NCBI GenBank assembly: GCA_027296625.1
Contig: JAPUIX010000012.1
Coordinates: 1-39,860 of the forward strand
Source of the DNA: Gammaproteobacteria bacterium
Lineage (GTDB): Bacteria; Pseudomonadota; Gammaproteobacteria; JAKEHO01
Direction: 5' to 3'
DNA: 39,860 nt
Of this stretch, positions 21,128 through 30,223 are shown piece after piece. Numbering within the stretch: the stretch's first letter is position 1; every line of letters begins with the position of its first letter. Both the position numbers and the translations under genes were made by a program. Under the pieces are notes generated by a model. That model was not told the origin of the DNA and did no database searches. It saw only the letters and a list, made by a program, of their open reading frames with translations.

Positions 21128-21788
21128 CGGCCGCGATTTTCGCCTGTTGGTTTTTGATTGGGACGGCACGCTCATGGACTCGGAGGCGCGTATTGTGTCA
21201 GCGATGCAGACAGCAATTGCTGAGGCGAAGCTTCCACCGCCAAGCAACCGACAGGTACGCAACATCATCGGATTGGGGCTGGACGACGCAATTCGCCAAC
21301 TTTACCCGGAGACTAAGGCGCATATTCGAGACCACCTTGCGGAATGCTATCGCGTTCATTTCCGCCACGCAGATAGCGTTTCAACACCACTGTTTCCTGG
21401 TGCGAGGGAAACCCTGCATACGCTGCATGTCACGGGTTATCTTTTAGGGGTTGCCACAGGTAAAAGCCGGCGCGGTTTGAACCGTGCGTTTGAAGAAACT
21501 GGGGTTGGACCGCTGTTTCATGCATCGCAATGTGCCGATGAGGCATTCTCAAAGCCGCACCCACAAATGCTTAAAGCCATTATGGATAAATTGGGAGTCG
21601 ATACCCAAGATACCCTCGTTATCGGCGATAGCGAATACGATCTACAGATGGCAAACAACGCTGGGACTGCATGCTTAGCCGTGAGTTATGGCGTACAATC
21701 GCCCGAACATTTGCTAAAATATAAGCCTTTAGATGTTCTCGAAAATATCGTTGCTCTACCCGAGTGGTTAATTCGAATCAAGGCTTGA
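21120..21788 (+). CDS. HAD-IA family hydrolase (phosphoglycolate phosphatase-like)
   Basis: A 222-residue haloacid dehalogenase-superfamily phosphatase. Motif I is DWDGTLMDS with nucleophile D13 and acid/base D15. A small helical cap follows. Motif II is ATGKSRRG, the conserved lysine lies in SKPHPQM, and motif IV is IGDSEYDLQMA. The substrate cannot be told; the fold resembles Gph. The same gene sits between rluC and sppA in Pseudomonas. The GTG start at 21120 overlaps rluC by 8 nt. Confidence 0.88.
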   Translation: MGSGRDFRLLVFDWDGTLMDSEARIVSAMQTAIAEAKLPPPSNRQVRNIIGLGLDDAIRQLYPETKAHIRDHLAECYRVHFRHADSVSTPLFPGARETLHTLHVTGYLLGVATGKSRRGLNRAFEETGVGPLFHASQCADEAFSKPHPQMLKAIMDKLGVDTQDTLVIGDSEYDLQMANNAGTACLAVSYGVQSPEHLLKYKPLDVLENIVALPEWLIRIKA

Positions 21789-21844
21789 TTGCCCGGTCAT
21801 TGAGATTATGATTCAAGACACCGAGTACAGGATGCCTGACTGAA

Positions 21845-22810
21845 ATGAATCAACAGGATCAGCAAACCTCGACTGCCGATCGACCAGGACAGACGAATTG
21901 GGAACGCGATCTGATCACGCGCATCGCGATGGCGGGGCTTGACGAACAGCGGCGCGCACGCCGTTGGGGTATTTTCTTTAAGACGTTGTTGTTCATCTAC
22001 CTGTTTGCGCTGTTATTTGCGTATCTCCCGGACGACTGGAGTCAAGCCAAAATTGGCAAGGGTAAACATACAGCGCTGATTGAAATCGATGGGATCATCG
22101 CAGCAGATAGCCAGGCAAGTGCTGATAATATCGTCAGTGGGCTTCGAGCAGCCCTTGAAGACAGTAAAACTGCCGGTGTCATCCTACGGATCAATAGCCC
22201 GGGGGGAAGCCCCGTGCAGGCGGGCTACGTCAACGATGAGATTGCGCGCTTGCGCGATATATATCCCGAGATTCCGATTTATGCAGTGATCAGTGACACT
22301 TGCGCATCTGGAGGCTATTACATCGCTGTTGCTGCAGATAAAATATTTGTTAATAAAGCCAGTATCGTTGGTTCTATTGGAGTGGTGTTAGATGGTTTTG
22401 GGTATCTCGGTGCGATGGAGAAAATTGGGATTGAGCGACGATTAATAGCGGCGGGCAAGCACAAGGGCTTTCTTGATCCGTTCTCGCCACTGCAACCGGA
22501 TGATGTGCGTCACGTCCAATTAATGCTAGATAATATTCATAGTCAATTTGTCAAAGTTGTTAAAGAGGGGAGGGGAGACCGGCTGAAGGATGATCAGAAG
22601 ATCTTCAGCGGACTCATCTGGACTGGTGAGCAAAGCCTCGAGCTCGGACTGGTTGACGCGTTAGGCAGCGCCGGTTATGTCGCGAGGGAAGTCATTGGGG
22701 CCGAAGAAATTGTCGATTTCACGCCGACAGAAAGTTACTTTGATCGTTTCGCCAGGCGGTTAGGCACCGTCCTAGCAGAAAAACTGAGCACTAGACTGCA
22801 ATTCAAGTAG
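21845..22810 (+). CDS. sppA: Signal peptide peptidase SppA, short form (S49)
   Basis: SppA degrades cleaved signal peptides in the inner membrane. This is the short, single-domain form: 321 residues against 618 for E. coli. One membrane segment is at about 44-61. The serine nucleophile is S155 (CASGGYYIA) and the likely general base is K207 (AGKHKGFLDPF); the 52-residue spacing matches short SppA enzymes. The INSPGGSPVQAG stretch forms the oxyanion region. It follows the HAD gene by 56 nt and converges with maf. Confidence 0.93.
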   Translation: MNQQDQQTSTADRPGQTNWERDLITRIAMAGLDEQRRARRWGIFFKTLLFIYLFALLFAYLPDDWSQAKIGKGKHTALIEIDGIIAADSQASADNIVSGLRAALEDSKTAGVILRINSPGGSPVQAGYVNDEIARLRDIYPEIPIYAVISDTCASGGYYIAVAADKIFVNKASIVGSIGVVLDGFGYLGAMEKIGIERRLIAAGKHKGFLDPFSPLQPDDVRHVQLMLDNIHSQFVKVVKEGRGDRLKDDQKIFSGLIWTGEQSLELGLVDALGSAGYVAREVIGAEEIVDFTPTESYFDRFARRLGTVLAEKLSTRLQFK

Positions 22811-22818
22811 GCCTCCAG

Positions 22819-22832
22819 CCGACGGTTGTCGG
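22819..22832. terminator. Small hairpin between convergent sppA and maf
   Basis: CCGAC (22819-22823), GGTT, GTCGG (22828-22832) form a 5-bp stem in the 26-nt gap between the sppA and maf stops. There is no T-tract on either side. It is a weak candidate for a shared terminator. Confidence 0.25.
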
Positions 22833-22836
22833 TTGA

Positions 22837-23445
22837 TTATGGTACGTAGATCCCCTCATTCGCAAGCATCGTCACGAGCCGAATAAGAGGTAATCCCAGC
22901 AGCACTGTGGGATCATCACCGGCCATCTTTGTAAACAGAGCAACGCCCAAACGTTCGGATTTTATACTGCCTGCGCAGTCATACGGTTGTTCAAGCGCTA
23001 GGTAGCGGTCAATCTGCGCGTCTGTAAGAGCACGAAACTGGATGCTGTAGCGCACGCAATCGACCTGAACTCTGTCTAAAGCCGAATTTAGTAAACATAA
23101 ACCCGCTAGAAACTCCACGTGTTGCCCGCTGGCTTTCCTAAGCTGTTCTCTCGCCTTTTCAGGGGTTCCGGGTTTCCCCATGATCTCGCCCCCGACCAGG
23201 GAAATCTGATCCGAACCAACAATAAGCGCCCGAGGATAGGTTTCTATCTGAGCTTTCGCCTTTGCTTGAGCTAACCTGACTACGAGCTGTTCCGGTGACT
23301 CCCCTGGCTGGGTAGACTCATCGATTCCCGGATCAAAGCTGTCAAAAGCCAGCCGTAATCGTTTAAGGAGTGCCGTTTTATGTGGCGAGGTGGAAGCCAG
23401 AATCAGTCGCGGTTTGTTATGAATCGAAGATTGCGTAGTGCCCAT
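22837..23445 (-). CDS. maf: Maf-like nucleotide pyrophosphatase (YceF type)
   Basis: Maf-family enzymes hydrolyse non-canonical nucleotides; the YceF branch prefers 7-methyl-GTP. With the ATG at 23445 the protein has 202 residues. It begins shortly before the signature LILASTSPHKTALLKRL (about residues 14-30), followed by IVGSDQISL with a catalytic aspartate. The frame runs on upstream to a GTG at 23508, but that extra part is not family-like. GAGG abuts the chosen ATG without the usual spacing, so the start is uncertain. The gene lies between sppA and yceD as in Pseudomonas, on the opposite strand. The YceF assignment rests on this context. Confidence 0.87.
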   Translation of the reverse strand: MGTTQSSIHNKPRLILASTSPHKTALLKRLRLAFDSFDPGIDESTQPGESPEQLVVRLAQAKAKAQIETYPRALIVGSDQISLVGGEIMGKPGTPEKAREQLRKASGQHVEFLAGLCLLNSALDRVQVDCVRYSIQFRALTDAQIDRYLALEQPYDCAGSIKSERLGVALFTKMAGDDPTVLLGLPLIRLVTMLANEGIYVP

Positions 23446-23564
23446 CCTCAATGAGTTTACCTGAATGTCGCATACGTTATACGCATTCTCCCCGATATTC
23501 GGCTTCACCGCGGTCGCTCTATTCAGCCGGCCAGTGTCTTAACTCCTTGGTAGTATTATGGTTT

Positions 23565-23593
23565 TTGACACATTGCCGCGTGCACTATAATAT
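23565..23593 (+). promoter_or_regulatory. Strong sigma-70 promoter abutting yceD
   Basis: A perfect TTGACA at 23565-23570 is followed by TATAAT at 23586-23591 (15-nt spacer) or TAATAT at 23588-23593 (17-nt spacer). Transcription would begin near 23598-23600, within about 5 nt of the yceD ATG (23603). The transcript would therefore be leaderless or nearly so. Confidence 0.75.
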
Positions 23594-23602
23594 GGCCTGA
23601 CA

Positions 23603-24118
23603 ATGCTGCACTGCCTGCCGGTAACAATTGACCCGTTGCATCTTGCGGAGGTTGGGAGCACCCTTTGCGGGCGTCTTGGCCTTCATCGGATGGCACGTCT
23701 CAGGCCAAGCCTCTATAAAGCTGAAGGCGAGGTCGAGATCGCATTGGAGTTTGGTAAGGACTCCGAGGGGTATTCTTGTTTGACGGGCCAGCTGATGGCT
23801 TCTGTACAAGTTGTATGTCAGCGTTGCTTACAACCCATGCAACTGTCGGTCGAAGGTGATATCAGATTGGGGCTTGTTTCGAGTGCTGAAGCGGCTGCAC
23901 AGTTACCGGCGTACTATGAGCCGCTCATCGTCACAGAAAAGGCAATGTCGTTAGCGGAGATCATTGAAGACGAACTGATATTGGCCTTACCCATTTCACC
24001 AATACATTCTCAGGATGTATGTCTAGCCGGTAGTGCCTTCGAGCATGAGCAGGCTCCCCCTTATTCTCGCCCATTTGATGCATTGTCAGTATTGAAGCAC
24101 AGTCATCGTACCGATTAA
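23603..24118 (+). CDS. yceD: YceD/DUF177 family protein, 23S rRNA accumulation protein
   Basis: YceD (DUF177) is a small conserved protein nearly always encoded next to rpmF and linked to 23S rRNA accumulation. The 171 residues begin LPVTIDP, matching the family N-terminus, which supports the ATG at 23603. A CQRC motif lies near the middle, followed by the conserved acidic stretch [16 protein letters not shown]. The start lies only 10-12 nt after a -10 box, leaving no room for a ribosome-binding site. rpmF follows after 17 nt. Confidence 0.92.
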   Translation: MLHCLPVTIDPLHLAEVGSTLCGRLGLHRMARLRPSLYKAEGEVEIALEFGKDSEGYSCLTGQLMASVQVVCQRCLQPMQLSVEGDIRLGLVSSAEAAAQLPAYYEPLIVTEKAMSLAEIIEDELILALPISPIHSQDVCLAGSAFEHEQAPPYSRPFDALSVLKHSHRTD

Positions 24119-24135
24119 AAGGAGACCAGAGACCA

Positions 24136-24321
24136 ATGGCCGTACAAAAAAAGCGCAAGACGCCGTCTAAACGTGACATGCGTCGCGCCCACGATGCTTT
24201 GACACCACCAACTATCAGTATCGAGCCAAAAACAGGTGAAATCCATCTGCGTCACCATATTAGTCCCGATGGCTATTATCGCGGCCGCAAAGTGATCGCT
24301 ACCCCGGGTGAAAAAGAATAA
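24136..24321 (+). CDS. rpmF: 50S ribosomal protein L32
   Basis: Ribosomal protein L32, 61 residues, with the usual [20 protein letters not shown] start and a GYYRGRKVI near the end. It is of the cysteine-free type, with no zinc-binding cysteines. A strong AAAAGGAGA ribosome-binding site lies upstream. It forms a unit with yceD and is followed by plsX after 326 nt. Confidence 0.96.
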   Translation: MAVQKKRKTPSKRDMRRAHDALTPPTISIEPKTGEIHLRHHISPDGYYRGRKVIATPGEKE

Positions 24322-24647
24322 AATTTCCGACGCCGCAAGTACGAATCGATTTTGCATCACAGACTATATGAGTCAACATTATTCCTGGCTTTCAAGCCTT
24401 TCCTTTATGTGCAGGCATGTTCTTCGCTCTGCCATCCTGGTATCAGTTGACTGCAGCTTTCGACAATGGTTGTCATTTGTTGGTAGGACCCAAAGCGTTC
24501 TATTCTCCGTTTTTTGGGGGCGCGAATTCGTAAAATGCGCTCCTCCAACATCTCTGAGATCCTAAGCTTATCTTTGCAGGTTCATAGAAAGCCCATGCAC
24601 GACAACAGCCAATTTTATATGTTGTTAGCCTGGTATAGAGGCAAACA
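24322..24647 (+). other. Non-coding gap between rpmF and plsX
   Basis: This 326-nt stretch has no gene I can support. An 85-residue frame starting inside rpmF (24308-24565) resembles no family and looks accidental. A short inverted repeat GACAA-TGG-TTGTC lies near 24460. No clear promoter hexamers or T-tracted hairpin were found, although a promoter for plsX-fab would be expected here. An AGAGG ribosome-binding site for plsX is at its right end. Confidence 0.5.
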
Positions 24648-25670
24648 TTGAAACCTTCCATCGCCCTAGATGCAATGGGTGGCGATCACGGCCCCGCCGC
24701 GGTAATTCCGGCCGCATTGCATATGCTGAAAAAGCACAGCGATTTGCAGCTAATTCTTGTCGGCCACCAAGACATCTTGCGACAAACCTTGCGCGATAAC
24801 CATGCGAATGAAGAGGAGCGACTTATAATTCATCACGCATCTCAACGTGTGCAAATGAATGATCTGCCTGCTCAGGCGCTGAGGAACAAAAAAGATTCTT
24901 CAATGAGGGTCGCAATCAACCTCGTACACGATGGAGTTGCACATGCCTGTGTCAGTGCCGGGAACACTGGAGCACTCATGGCAACGGCTCGATTCGTGTT
25001 GAAAACGTTACCCGGGATTGATAGGCCGGCGTTTTGTACGATGATGCCAGCGATTAATGGGCACACCCACCTACTTGATCTTGGTGCAAATGTCGATTCA
25101 ACCTCAGAACAGTTGTTTCAGTTTGCCGTCATGGGTGCCGTTCTGACAAGCGCAGTAGACAATAGCCCCGATCCGCAGGTTGCCTTGCTAAATGTCGGAG
25201 AAGAAGACATGAAAGGTAATGAACGAGTAAAGGAAACAGCGGCGTTGTTAATGGAGAGTGATCTGAACTATGTCGGATTCGTTGAAGGTACGGATATCTT
25301 TAAAGGTATAGTGGATGTCATCGTATGCGATGGTTTTGTAGGAAATGTTGCAATAAAAGCCAGCGAAGGTGTAGCAGAGATGATCGCTCATTATGCTAAA
25401 GAAGAATTTGAAAAATCGATCTATGGCCGACTTGTCGCCCTATTTTCAAGGCCGGTGATAAAGTCACTACGCCGAAAAACTGACCCGCGCCGCTATAACG
25501 GGGCGAGTCTACTTGGTTTGCGTGGGATAGTTATAAAGAGTCACGGCAGAGCCGATAAAGTTTCTTTTGCCCATGCAATTCAAGAAGCGATAATTGAGGT
25601 TCAAAAAAATGTACCCAACCGAATTAGTTCACTGCTCAAGTCGCTACTGATAGAAAGGCAGGCAGTTTGA
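24648..25670 (+). CDS. plsX: Phosphate acyltransferase PlsX
   Basis: PlsX converts acyl-ACP to acyl-phosphate for phospholipid synthesis. The 340 residues start with [12 protein letters not shown], the family signature. Further motifs are [11 protein letters not shown] and LLNVGEE, with [17 protein letters not shown] in the C-terminal half. The start is a TTG at 24648, 6-7 nt after AGAGG. The TGA overlaps the fabH TTG by 4 nt, coupling the two. The plsX-fabH-fabD-fabG-acpP-fabF order is the common gammaproteobacterial one. Confidence 0.96.
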   Translation: MKPSIALDAMGGDHGPAAVIPAALHMLKKHSDLQLILVGHQDILRQTLRDNHANEEERLIIHHASQRVQMNDLPAQALRNKKDSSMRVAINLVHDGVAHACVSAGNTGALMATARFVLKTLPGIDRPAFCTMMPAINGHTHLLDLGANVDSTSEQLFQFAVMGAVLTSAVDNSPDPQVALLNVGEEDMKGNERVKETAALLMESDLNYVGFVEGTDIFKGIVDVIVCDGFVGNVAIKASEGVAEMIAHYAKEEFEKSIYGRLVALFSRPVIKSLRRKTDPRRYNGASLLGLRGIVIKSHGRADKVSFAHAIQEAIIEVQKNVPNRISSLLKSLLIERQAV

Positions 25671-26635
25671 ATTACTCCCGTATCTGTGGCATAGGCAGCT
25701 ATCTGCCAGAACGCATATTGACTAATGCCGAACTCGAAAAGATGGTGGATACCTCTGACAAGTGGATTTCAATGCGAACCGGTGTGCGTAAGCGCCACAT
25801 TGCAGCTGAGGATGAAACCACGTGTGATCTTGCCGAACATGCCGCACGCCGCGCCATCGAAGCTGCCAGCATCACGGCGAATGACGTAGATCTCATCGTG
25901 GTTGGTACAACGACACCCGACATGGTTTTTCCAAGTACGGCTTGCCTTTTGCAGCAGCGTCTTAATATCCATGGTTGTGCAGCTTTTGATATCCAGGCGG
26001 TATGCACCGGTTTTATATATGCGCTTGACATTGCTGATAAGTTCATTAAGACCGGTGCCGCAAAACGGGCCCTGGTGGTTGGCGCCGAGACCCTATCTCG
26101 CATTGTCGATTGGACCGATCGGAGTACCTGTGTCTTATTCGGGGATGGCGCTGGTGCGGTGGTGCTGGAGGCCAGCGACGAACCAGGTATCATTTCGTCT
26201 CATTTGCATGCTGATGGAAAATATCAGGAACTTTTAATTGTGCCCTCAGGCATTTCTAAGGGATACGATCGCGTCCAAAATGGTACTGCCTATATCAAGA
26301 TGCAGGGCAATGAGGTGTTCAAGGTTGCCGTGAATACACTCAGCCGAATCGTAGATGAGACACTTACGGCAAATGATATGAAAAAAGAGGACTTAGATTG
26401 GTTAGTGCCACATCAGGCGAACATACGCATTATCAGCGCTACGGCTAAAAAGCTTAATATACCCATGGACCGTGTGGTGGTAACGATCGATCAACACGCC
26501 AACACATCGGCTGCGTCTGTACCCCTGGCCTTGGACACTGCTGTACAAGACGGCCGCATCAAACGTGGGGAGATCCTCTTGCTTGAGGCATTCGGAGGCG
26601 GGTTTACCTGGGGTTCAACCCTTCTTCGATATTAG
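25667..26635 (+). CDS. fabH: 3-oxoacyl-[ACP] synthase III (FabH)
   Basis: FabH starts fatty-acid synthesis by condensing acetyl-CoA with malonyl-ACP. The 322 residues carry the triad C113 (AVCTGF), H249 (PHQANIRI) and N279 (QHANTSAAS). [11 protein letters not shown] lies in between and FGGGFTWGS at the end. The start is TTG 25667, overlapping the plsX stop (TTGA). Its place inside the cluster is E. coli-like. Confidence 0.96.
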   Translation: MNYSRICGIGSYLPERILTNAELEKMVDTSDKWISMRTGVRKRHIAAEDETTCDLAEHAARRAIEAASITANDVDLIVVGTTTPDMVFPSTACLLQQRLNIHGCAAFDIQAVCTGFIYALDIADKFIKTGAAKRALVVGAETLSRIVDWTDRSTCVLFGDGAGAVVLEASDEPGIISSHLHADGKYQELLIVPSGISKGYDRVQNGTAYIKMQGNEVFKVAVNTLSRIVDETLTANDMKKEDLDWLVPHQANIRIISATAKKLNIPMDRVVVTIDQHANTSAASVPLALDTAVQDGRIKRGEILLLEAFGGGFTWGSTLLRY

Positions 26636-26653
26636 ACCATCGATCAATCCAGT

Positions 26654-27592
26654 ATGGCACTTGGCATTGTCTTTCCCGGGCAGGGCTCACAATCCGTCGG
26701 TATGTTAGATGAGCTTGGTAGCGATCATCCACAGATAAAAGAGACATTTACCGAGGCCTCTGAGGTGCTTGGATATGACCTTTGGCACCTAGTGATTGAC
26801 GGGCCGGCGGACGAACTAAATCGTACCGAAAACACGCAGCCGGCCATGTTAGCCGCCGGGGTAGCCGTATGGCGCATCTGGTTAAAGAGAGGCGGGCAGC
26901 TCCCAGCCAGGGTGGCGGGGCACAGTCTGGGTGAATACACTGCCTTGGTGTGCGCTAATGCCCTGCCATTCGAGGATGCCTTGATCCTGGTTGCTGATCG
27001 GGGCGCCTACATGCAAAATGCCGTCCCAAACGGGACTGGCGCCATGGCGGCTATATTAGGGCTCGATGACGCACAGGTTATTGATGTATGTCAGCAGGCC
27101 GCACAAGGAGAGGTCGTTTCTGCCGCGAACTTTAATTCGCCCGGGCAGGTTGTAATAGCAGGCCATGTACAGGCGGTTCAACGTGCTTTGCAAACGGCGC
27201 GCGCAAGTGGCGCCAAGCGTGCTGTGATGCTCGCAGTGAGCGTCCCATCCCATTGTGAACTGATGATTCCTGCCGCAGATCTCCTTGCGGAGCGGCTCCG
27301 CAACATACCCCTTGAAAGTCCATCAATCCCCGTGATTCATAATGTGGATACTTCAATTCGCAATGAGCCTGAAGCCATCACACAGGCGTTGGTGAAACAG
27401 CTTTACCATCCAGTGTGTTGGGTAGGAACGATTCAAAAGATGGTGCATAGTGGCGTCGACCGGATTATCGAGTGCGGCCCTGGCAAGGTATTGACTGGAC
27501 TTAATAAGCGCATAGATCGACATCTCCACAGCCTACCGTTATCCAATCCTGCAAGCCTCGCTGAGGCATTAACACATGCATCGGCATCGTAG
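26654..27592 (+). CDS. fabD: Malonyl-CoA-ACP transacylase FabD
   Basis: FabD loads malonyl groups from CoA to ACP. The 312 residues include FPGQGSQSVGM at the start, nucleophile S91 in GHSLGEY and histidine H200 in SVPSHCELM. The C-terminal region has ECGPGKVLTGLNKRI. It follows fabH by 18 nt and precedes fabG by 9 nt. Confidence 0.97.
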   Translation: MALGIVFPGQGSQSVGMLDELGSDHPQIKETFTEASEVLGYDLWHLVIDGPADELNRTENTQPAMLAAGVAVWRIWLKRGGQLPARVAGHSLGEYTALVCANALPFEDALILVADRGAYMQNAVPNGTGAMAAILGLDDAQVIDVCQQAAQGEVVSAANFNSPGQVVIAGHVQAVQRALQTARASGAKRAVMLAVSVPSHCELMIPAADLLAERLRNIPLESPSIPVIHNVDTSIRNEPEAITQALVKQLYHPVCWVGTIQKMVHSGVDRIIECGPGKVLTGLNKRIDRHLHSLPLSNPASLAEALTHASAS

Positions 27593-27601
27593 GGCGTCAC
27601 G

Positions 27602-28345
27602 GTGACACTGAAGGATCAGATTGCCCTGGTCACAGGATCAAGCCGTGGAATTGGTCAAGCGGTTGCACTTGAACTTGGACGCCAAGGTGCGTTCGTCATC
27701 GGTACGGCAACGTCAGCAAAGGGACTGCGTAGTATTGAAATCACCCTCAATGATCATGGAATTGCGGGCAAGGCCCTTGTGTTAGACGTGGCTGATCCCC
27801 AGTCAGTCGCTTCCGTTACGCAGACGCTCGCTGCCGAAGAACACACGCCTACGATCCTTGTGAACAACGCTGGCATCACACGTGATAATGTTCTTGTACG
27901 TATGAGCGAAGAAGAGTGGACGTCGGTCATTAATACCAATTTAACCTCGGTTTACCGGCTTTGTAAGGCCTATTTGCGCACCATGATGAAGGCACGTAAT
28001 GGGCGGATCATCAATATGACGTCGGTGGTAGGGCTATCAGGCAATGCTGGGCAGGTAAATTATGCCGCTGCAAAAGCGGGGATTATCGGTTTAACCCGGG
28101 CGCTGGCGAGAGAAGTCGCCTCGCGGGGCATCACCGTCAATGCCGTTGCACCAGGATTTATCGATACGGATATGACGCGTAACCTCTCGGACAGCCAGCG
28201 CAGTGCAATACTTGAGCAGATCCCTTTGAACCGTCTTGGACAGACAAGTGAGGTTGCTGCGACCGTGGCCTTTTTGGCGTCCCCCGCCGCGGCCTACATT
28301 ACGGGTGAGGTGGTGAACATTAACGGCGGTATGTACATGGGTTAG
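27602..28345 (+). CDS. fabG: 3-oxoacyl-[ACP] reductase FabG
   Basis: FabG reduces 3-oxoacyl-ACP with NADPH. The 247-residue short-chain dehydrogenase has the cofactor motif TGSSRGIG (11-18), NNAG (88-91) and the catalytic S141, Y154 and K158 (YAAAK). GFIDTDMT follows, and the C-terminus VVNINGGMYMG is typical. A GTG start is used, 9 nt after fabD. A 154-nt AT-rich gap with its own promoter separates it from acpP. Confidence 0.97.
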   Translation: MTLKDQIALVTGSSRGIGQAVALELGRQGAFVIGTATSAKGLRSIEITLNDHGIAGKALVLDVADPQSVASVTQTLAAEEHTPTILVNNAGITRDNVLVRMSEEEWTSVINTNLTSVYRLCKAYLRTMMKARNGRIINMTSVVGLSGNAGQVNYAAAKAGIIGLTRALAREVASRGITVNAVAPGFIDTDMTRNLSDSQRSAILEQIPLNRLGQTSEVAATVAFLASPAAAYITGEVVNINGGMYMG

Positions 28346-28422
28346 CTATGTAACATTTTTCATTAAATGTATTATTTAACAATATGATTGTAAAACATTA
28401 ACCAAGGTCCACTTTGTGTCGC

Positions 28423-28450
28423 TTGCAAGTTAACGTGTTTTCACTAAACT
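28423..28450 (+). promoter_or_regulatory. Candidate sigma-70 promoter for acpP
   Basis: TTGCAA (28423-28428) and TAAACT (28445-28450) are spaced by 16 nt in the AT-rich fabG-acpP gap. The start would lie near 28457, about 43 nt before acpP. A separate promoter fits the high cellular demand for ACP. Confidence 0.45.
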
Positions 28451-28499
28451 TAGACCTCGCAGTTTTGCCTGCGCATCATTGAGGGAGGATTTAGCCGTT

Positions 28500-28736
28500 A
28501 TGTCTAGCGTGCAAGAACGTGTCAAGAAGATCGTTGTCGAACAGTTAGGCGTTAAGGAGGAAGAGGTGACGACGGAGGCATCATTCGTAGACGATTTAGG
28601 AGCAGATTCCCTTGACACAGTCGAATTGGTGATGGCATTGGAAGAAGAATTTAAAACAGAAATTCCGGATGAAGAGGCCGAGAAGATTACAACAGTGGAG
28701 CAAGCAATCGATTATATCTCTGCAAATTTGGAGTAA
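28500..28736 (+). CDS. acpP: Acyl carrier protein
   Basis: ACP carries growing acyl chains on 4'-phosphopantetheine. From the ATG at 28500 it has 78 residues. The prosthetic-group serine is S37 in [12 protein letters not shown], followed by the acidic recognition helix [27 protein letters not shown] ribosome-binding site lies about 11 nt upstream; an upstream in-frame start at 28479 would overlap it and is rejected. A terminator follows the gene. Confidence 0.98.
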   Translation: MSSVQERVKKIVVEQLGVKEEEVTTEASFVDDLGADSLDTVELVMALEEEFKTEIPDEEAEKITTVEQAIDYISANLE

Positions 28737-28757
28737 CGACTTACAAATCCACCAGGG

Positions 28758-28799
28758 GGCCGCGTTCACTGTGTATGAGGCGCGGCCTTTTGTTTTGTG
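28758..28799 (+). terminator. Intrinsic terminator between acpP and fabF
   Basis: GGCCGCG (28758-28764) and CGCGGCC (28781-28787) form a perfect 7-bp GC stem, followed directly by TTTTGTTTTGTG. It lies 21 nt after the acpP stop and 18 nt before the fabF start. Partial readthrough would give much acpP and less fabF mRNA. Confidence 0.8.
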
Positions 28800-28817
28800 T
28801 AAATCGAGTATTTTGAC

Positions 28818-30059
28818 ATGAGTAAAAGACGTGTAATGGTAACCGGCCTTGGCTTGATAACCCCAGTGGGTAATACGGTTGAGTCCACTTGGAACAATCT
28901 ATTAGCCGGCCGAAGCGGTATCGCTCCAATTACACATTTTGATACTTCGGAGTTTACGGTCCGATTTGGCGGTTCTATTAAGGATTTCGACGTAACTCAA
29001 TATCTTTCCCCCAAGGATGCCAGAAAAATGGACCTGTTCATCCATTATGGGATGGCGGCTGGCATACAAGCAATTGAAGATGCCGCTCTGGAAATAACTG
29101 AAAAAAACGCTGAACGTATTGGTGTTGCTATTGGTTCAGGTATTGGTGGTTTGCCAAGTATCGAGAACGGACACAATACGTATTTGCAAAGCGGTCCAAA
29201 AAAAATGTCACCATTCTATATTCCAAGCAGCATCATCAATATGATCTCAGGAAATTTATCTATCAAGTTCGGCCTCAAAGGGCCGACTTATGCCATCGTT
29301 AGTGCCTGCTCGACCGGTACACACAACATCGGTGATGCGGCGCGTATGATCAAATATGGCGACGCAGACGTTATGATTGCTGGCGGAGCAGAGATGGCTA
29401 CGTCGCCAACTGGGTTAGGTGGGTTCGCTGCCGCACGAGCGCTATCACAGCGCAATGATGAACCCGAAACTGCCAGTCGGCCGTGGGACAAAGACCGCGA
29501 CGGCTTTGTTCTGAGCGATGGTGCGGGTGTCATTGTATTAGAGGAGTATGAGCATGCAAAAACGCGTGGGGCGCAGATCTACGGGGAGCTAATCGGCTAT
29601 GGAATGAGCAGCGATGCCTATCACGTTACGGCGCCACCGGAAGGCGGAGAAGGGGCGGTTCGCTGTATAGAAAATGCACTCCGCGATGCTGAAATCAACC
29701 CCGAGCAAGTCGATTATATTAATGCGCACGGCACGTCGACGCCTCTTGGCGACAGGGTAGAGACCGAAGCTGTCAAGACAGTGTTTGGCGATCACGCTTA
29801 TTGTCTTGCTGTAAGTTCAACGAAGTCCATGATCGGGCATCTGTTAGGCGCAGCGGGTGGCGTCGAAGCTATCTTTTCGCTGCTATCAATTCAGGATCAG
29901 GTCGCACCGCCAACGACTAATCTATTTACACCGGATCCTGACTGCGACTTGGACTACGTCCCAAATGAAGCTCGCAAGATGAAGATCGACGTTGTACTCT
30001 CGAACTCTTTCGGCTTTGGGGGAACAAACAGTACGCTTGTCTTTAAACGTTTGACTTGA
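28818..30059 (+). CDS. fabF: 3-oxoacyl-[ACP] synthase II (FabF)
   Basis: FabF elongates acyl-ACP with malonyl-ACP. The 413 residues show the C-H-H triad: C164 (SACSTGTHN), H304 ([11 protein letters not shown]) and H341 ([12 protein letters not shown]). [13 protein letters not shown] lies at the C-terminus. It follows the acpP terminator, so it is read by readthrough or from an unseen promoter. A 164-nt gap with no clear feature precedes pabC. Confidence 0.97.
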   Translation: MSKRRVMVTGLGLITPVGNTVESTWNNLLAGRSGIAPITHFDTSEFTVRFGGSIKDFDVTQYLSPKDARKMDLFIHYGMAAGIQAIEDAALEITEKNAERIGVAIGSGIGGLPSIENGHNTYLQSGPKKMSPFYIPSSIINMISGNLSIKFGLKGPTYAIVSACSTGTHNIGDAARMIKYGDADVMIAGGAEMATSPTGLGGFAAARALSQRNDEPETASRPWDKDRDGFVLSDGAGVIVLEEYEHAKTRGAQIYGELIGYGMSSDAYHVTAPPEGGEGAVRCIENALRDAEINPEQVDYINAHGTSTPLGDRVETEAVKTVFGDHAYCLAVSSTKSMIGHLLGAAGGVEAIFSLLSIQDQVAPPTTNLFTPDPDCDLDYVPNEARKMKIDVVLSNSFGFGGTNSTLVFKRLT

Positions 30060-30223
30060 GCATTGCAGTGAGTGTCATCAGCAGGGCATTGCTATCTTCC
30101 CGTCACCCAAGGCCGCTGCAACGTTGTCTGATAATCTCTTTGAAGCGTCTTTGAAAAGCGCCGCTGTATTGTCAACATAACTATCTGCCTATTCCGCGTT
30201 CTCAAAAGGACAAGGAGATTGGT

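Noticed and set aside
24308-24565. 85-residue frame between rpmF and plsX
   Set aside because: It overlaps the rpmF end, has no family-like motif and no ribosome-binding site; composition fits an accidental open frame.
26227-26259. GGAACTT and TCTAA inside fabH
   Set aside because: The 21-nt spacer is too long for a sigma-E promoter and the site is internal to a coding region in an unrelated operon.
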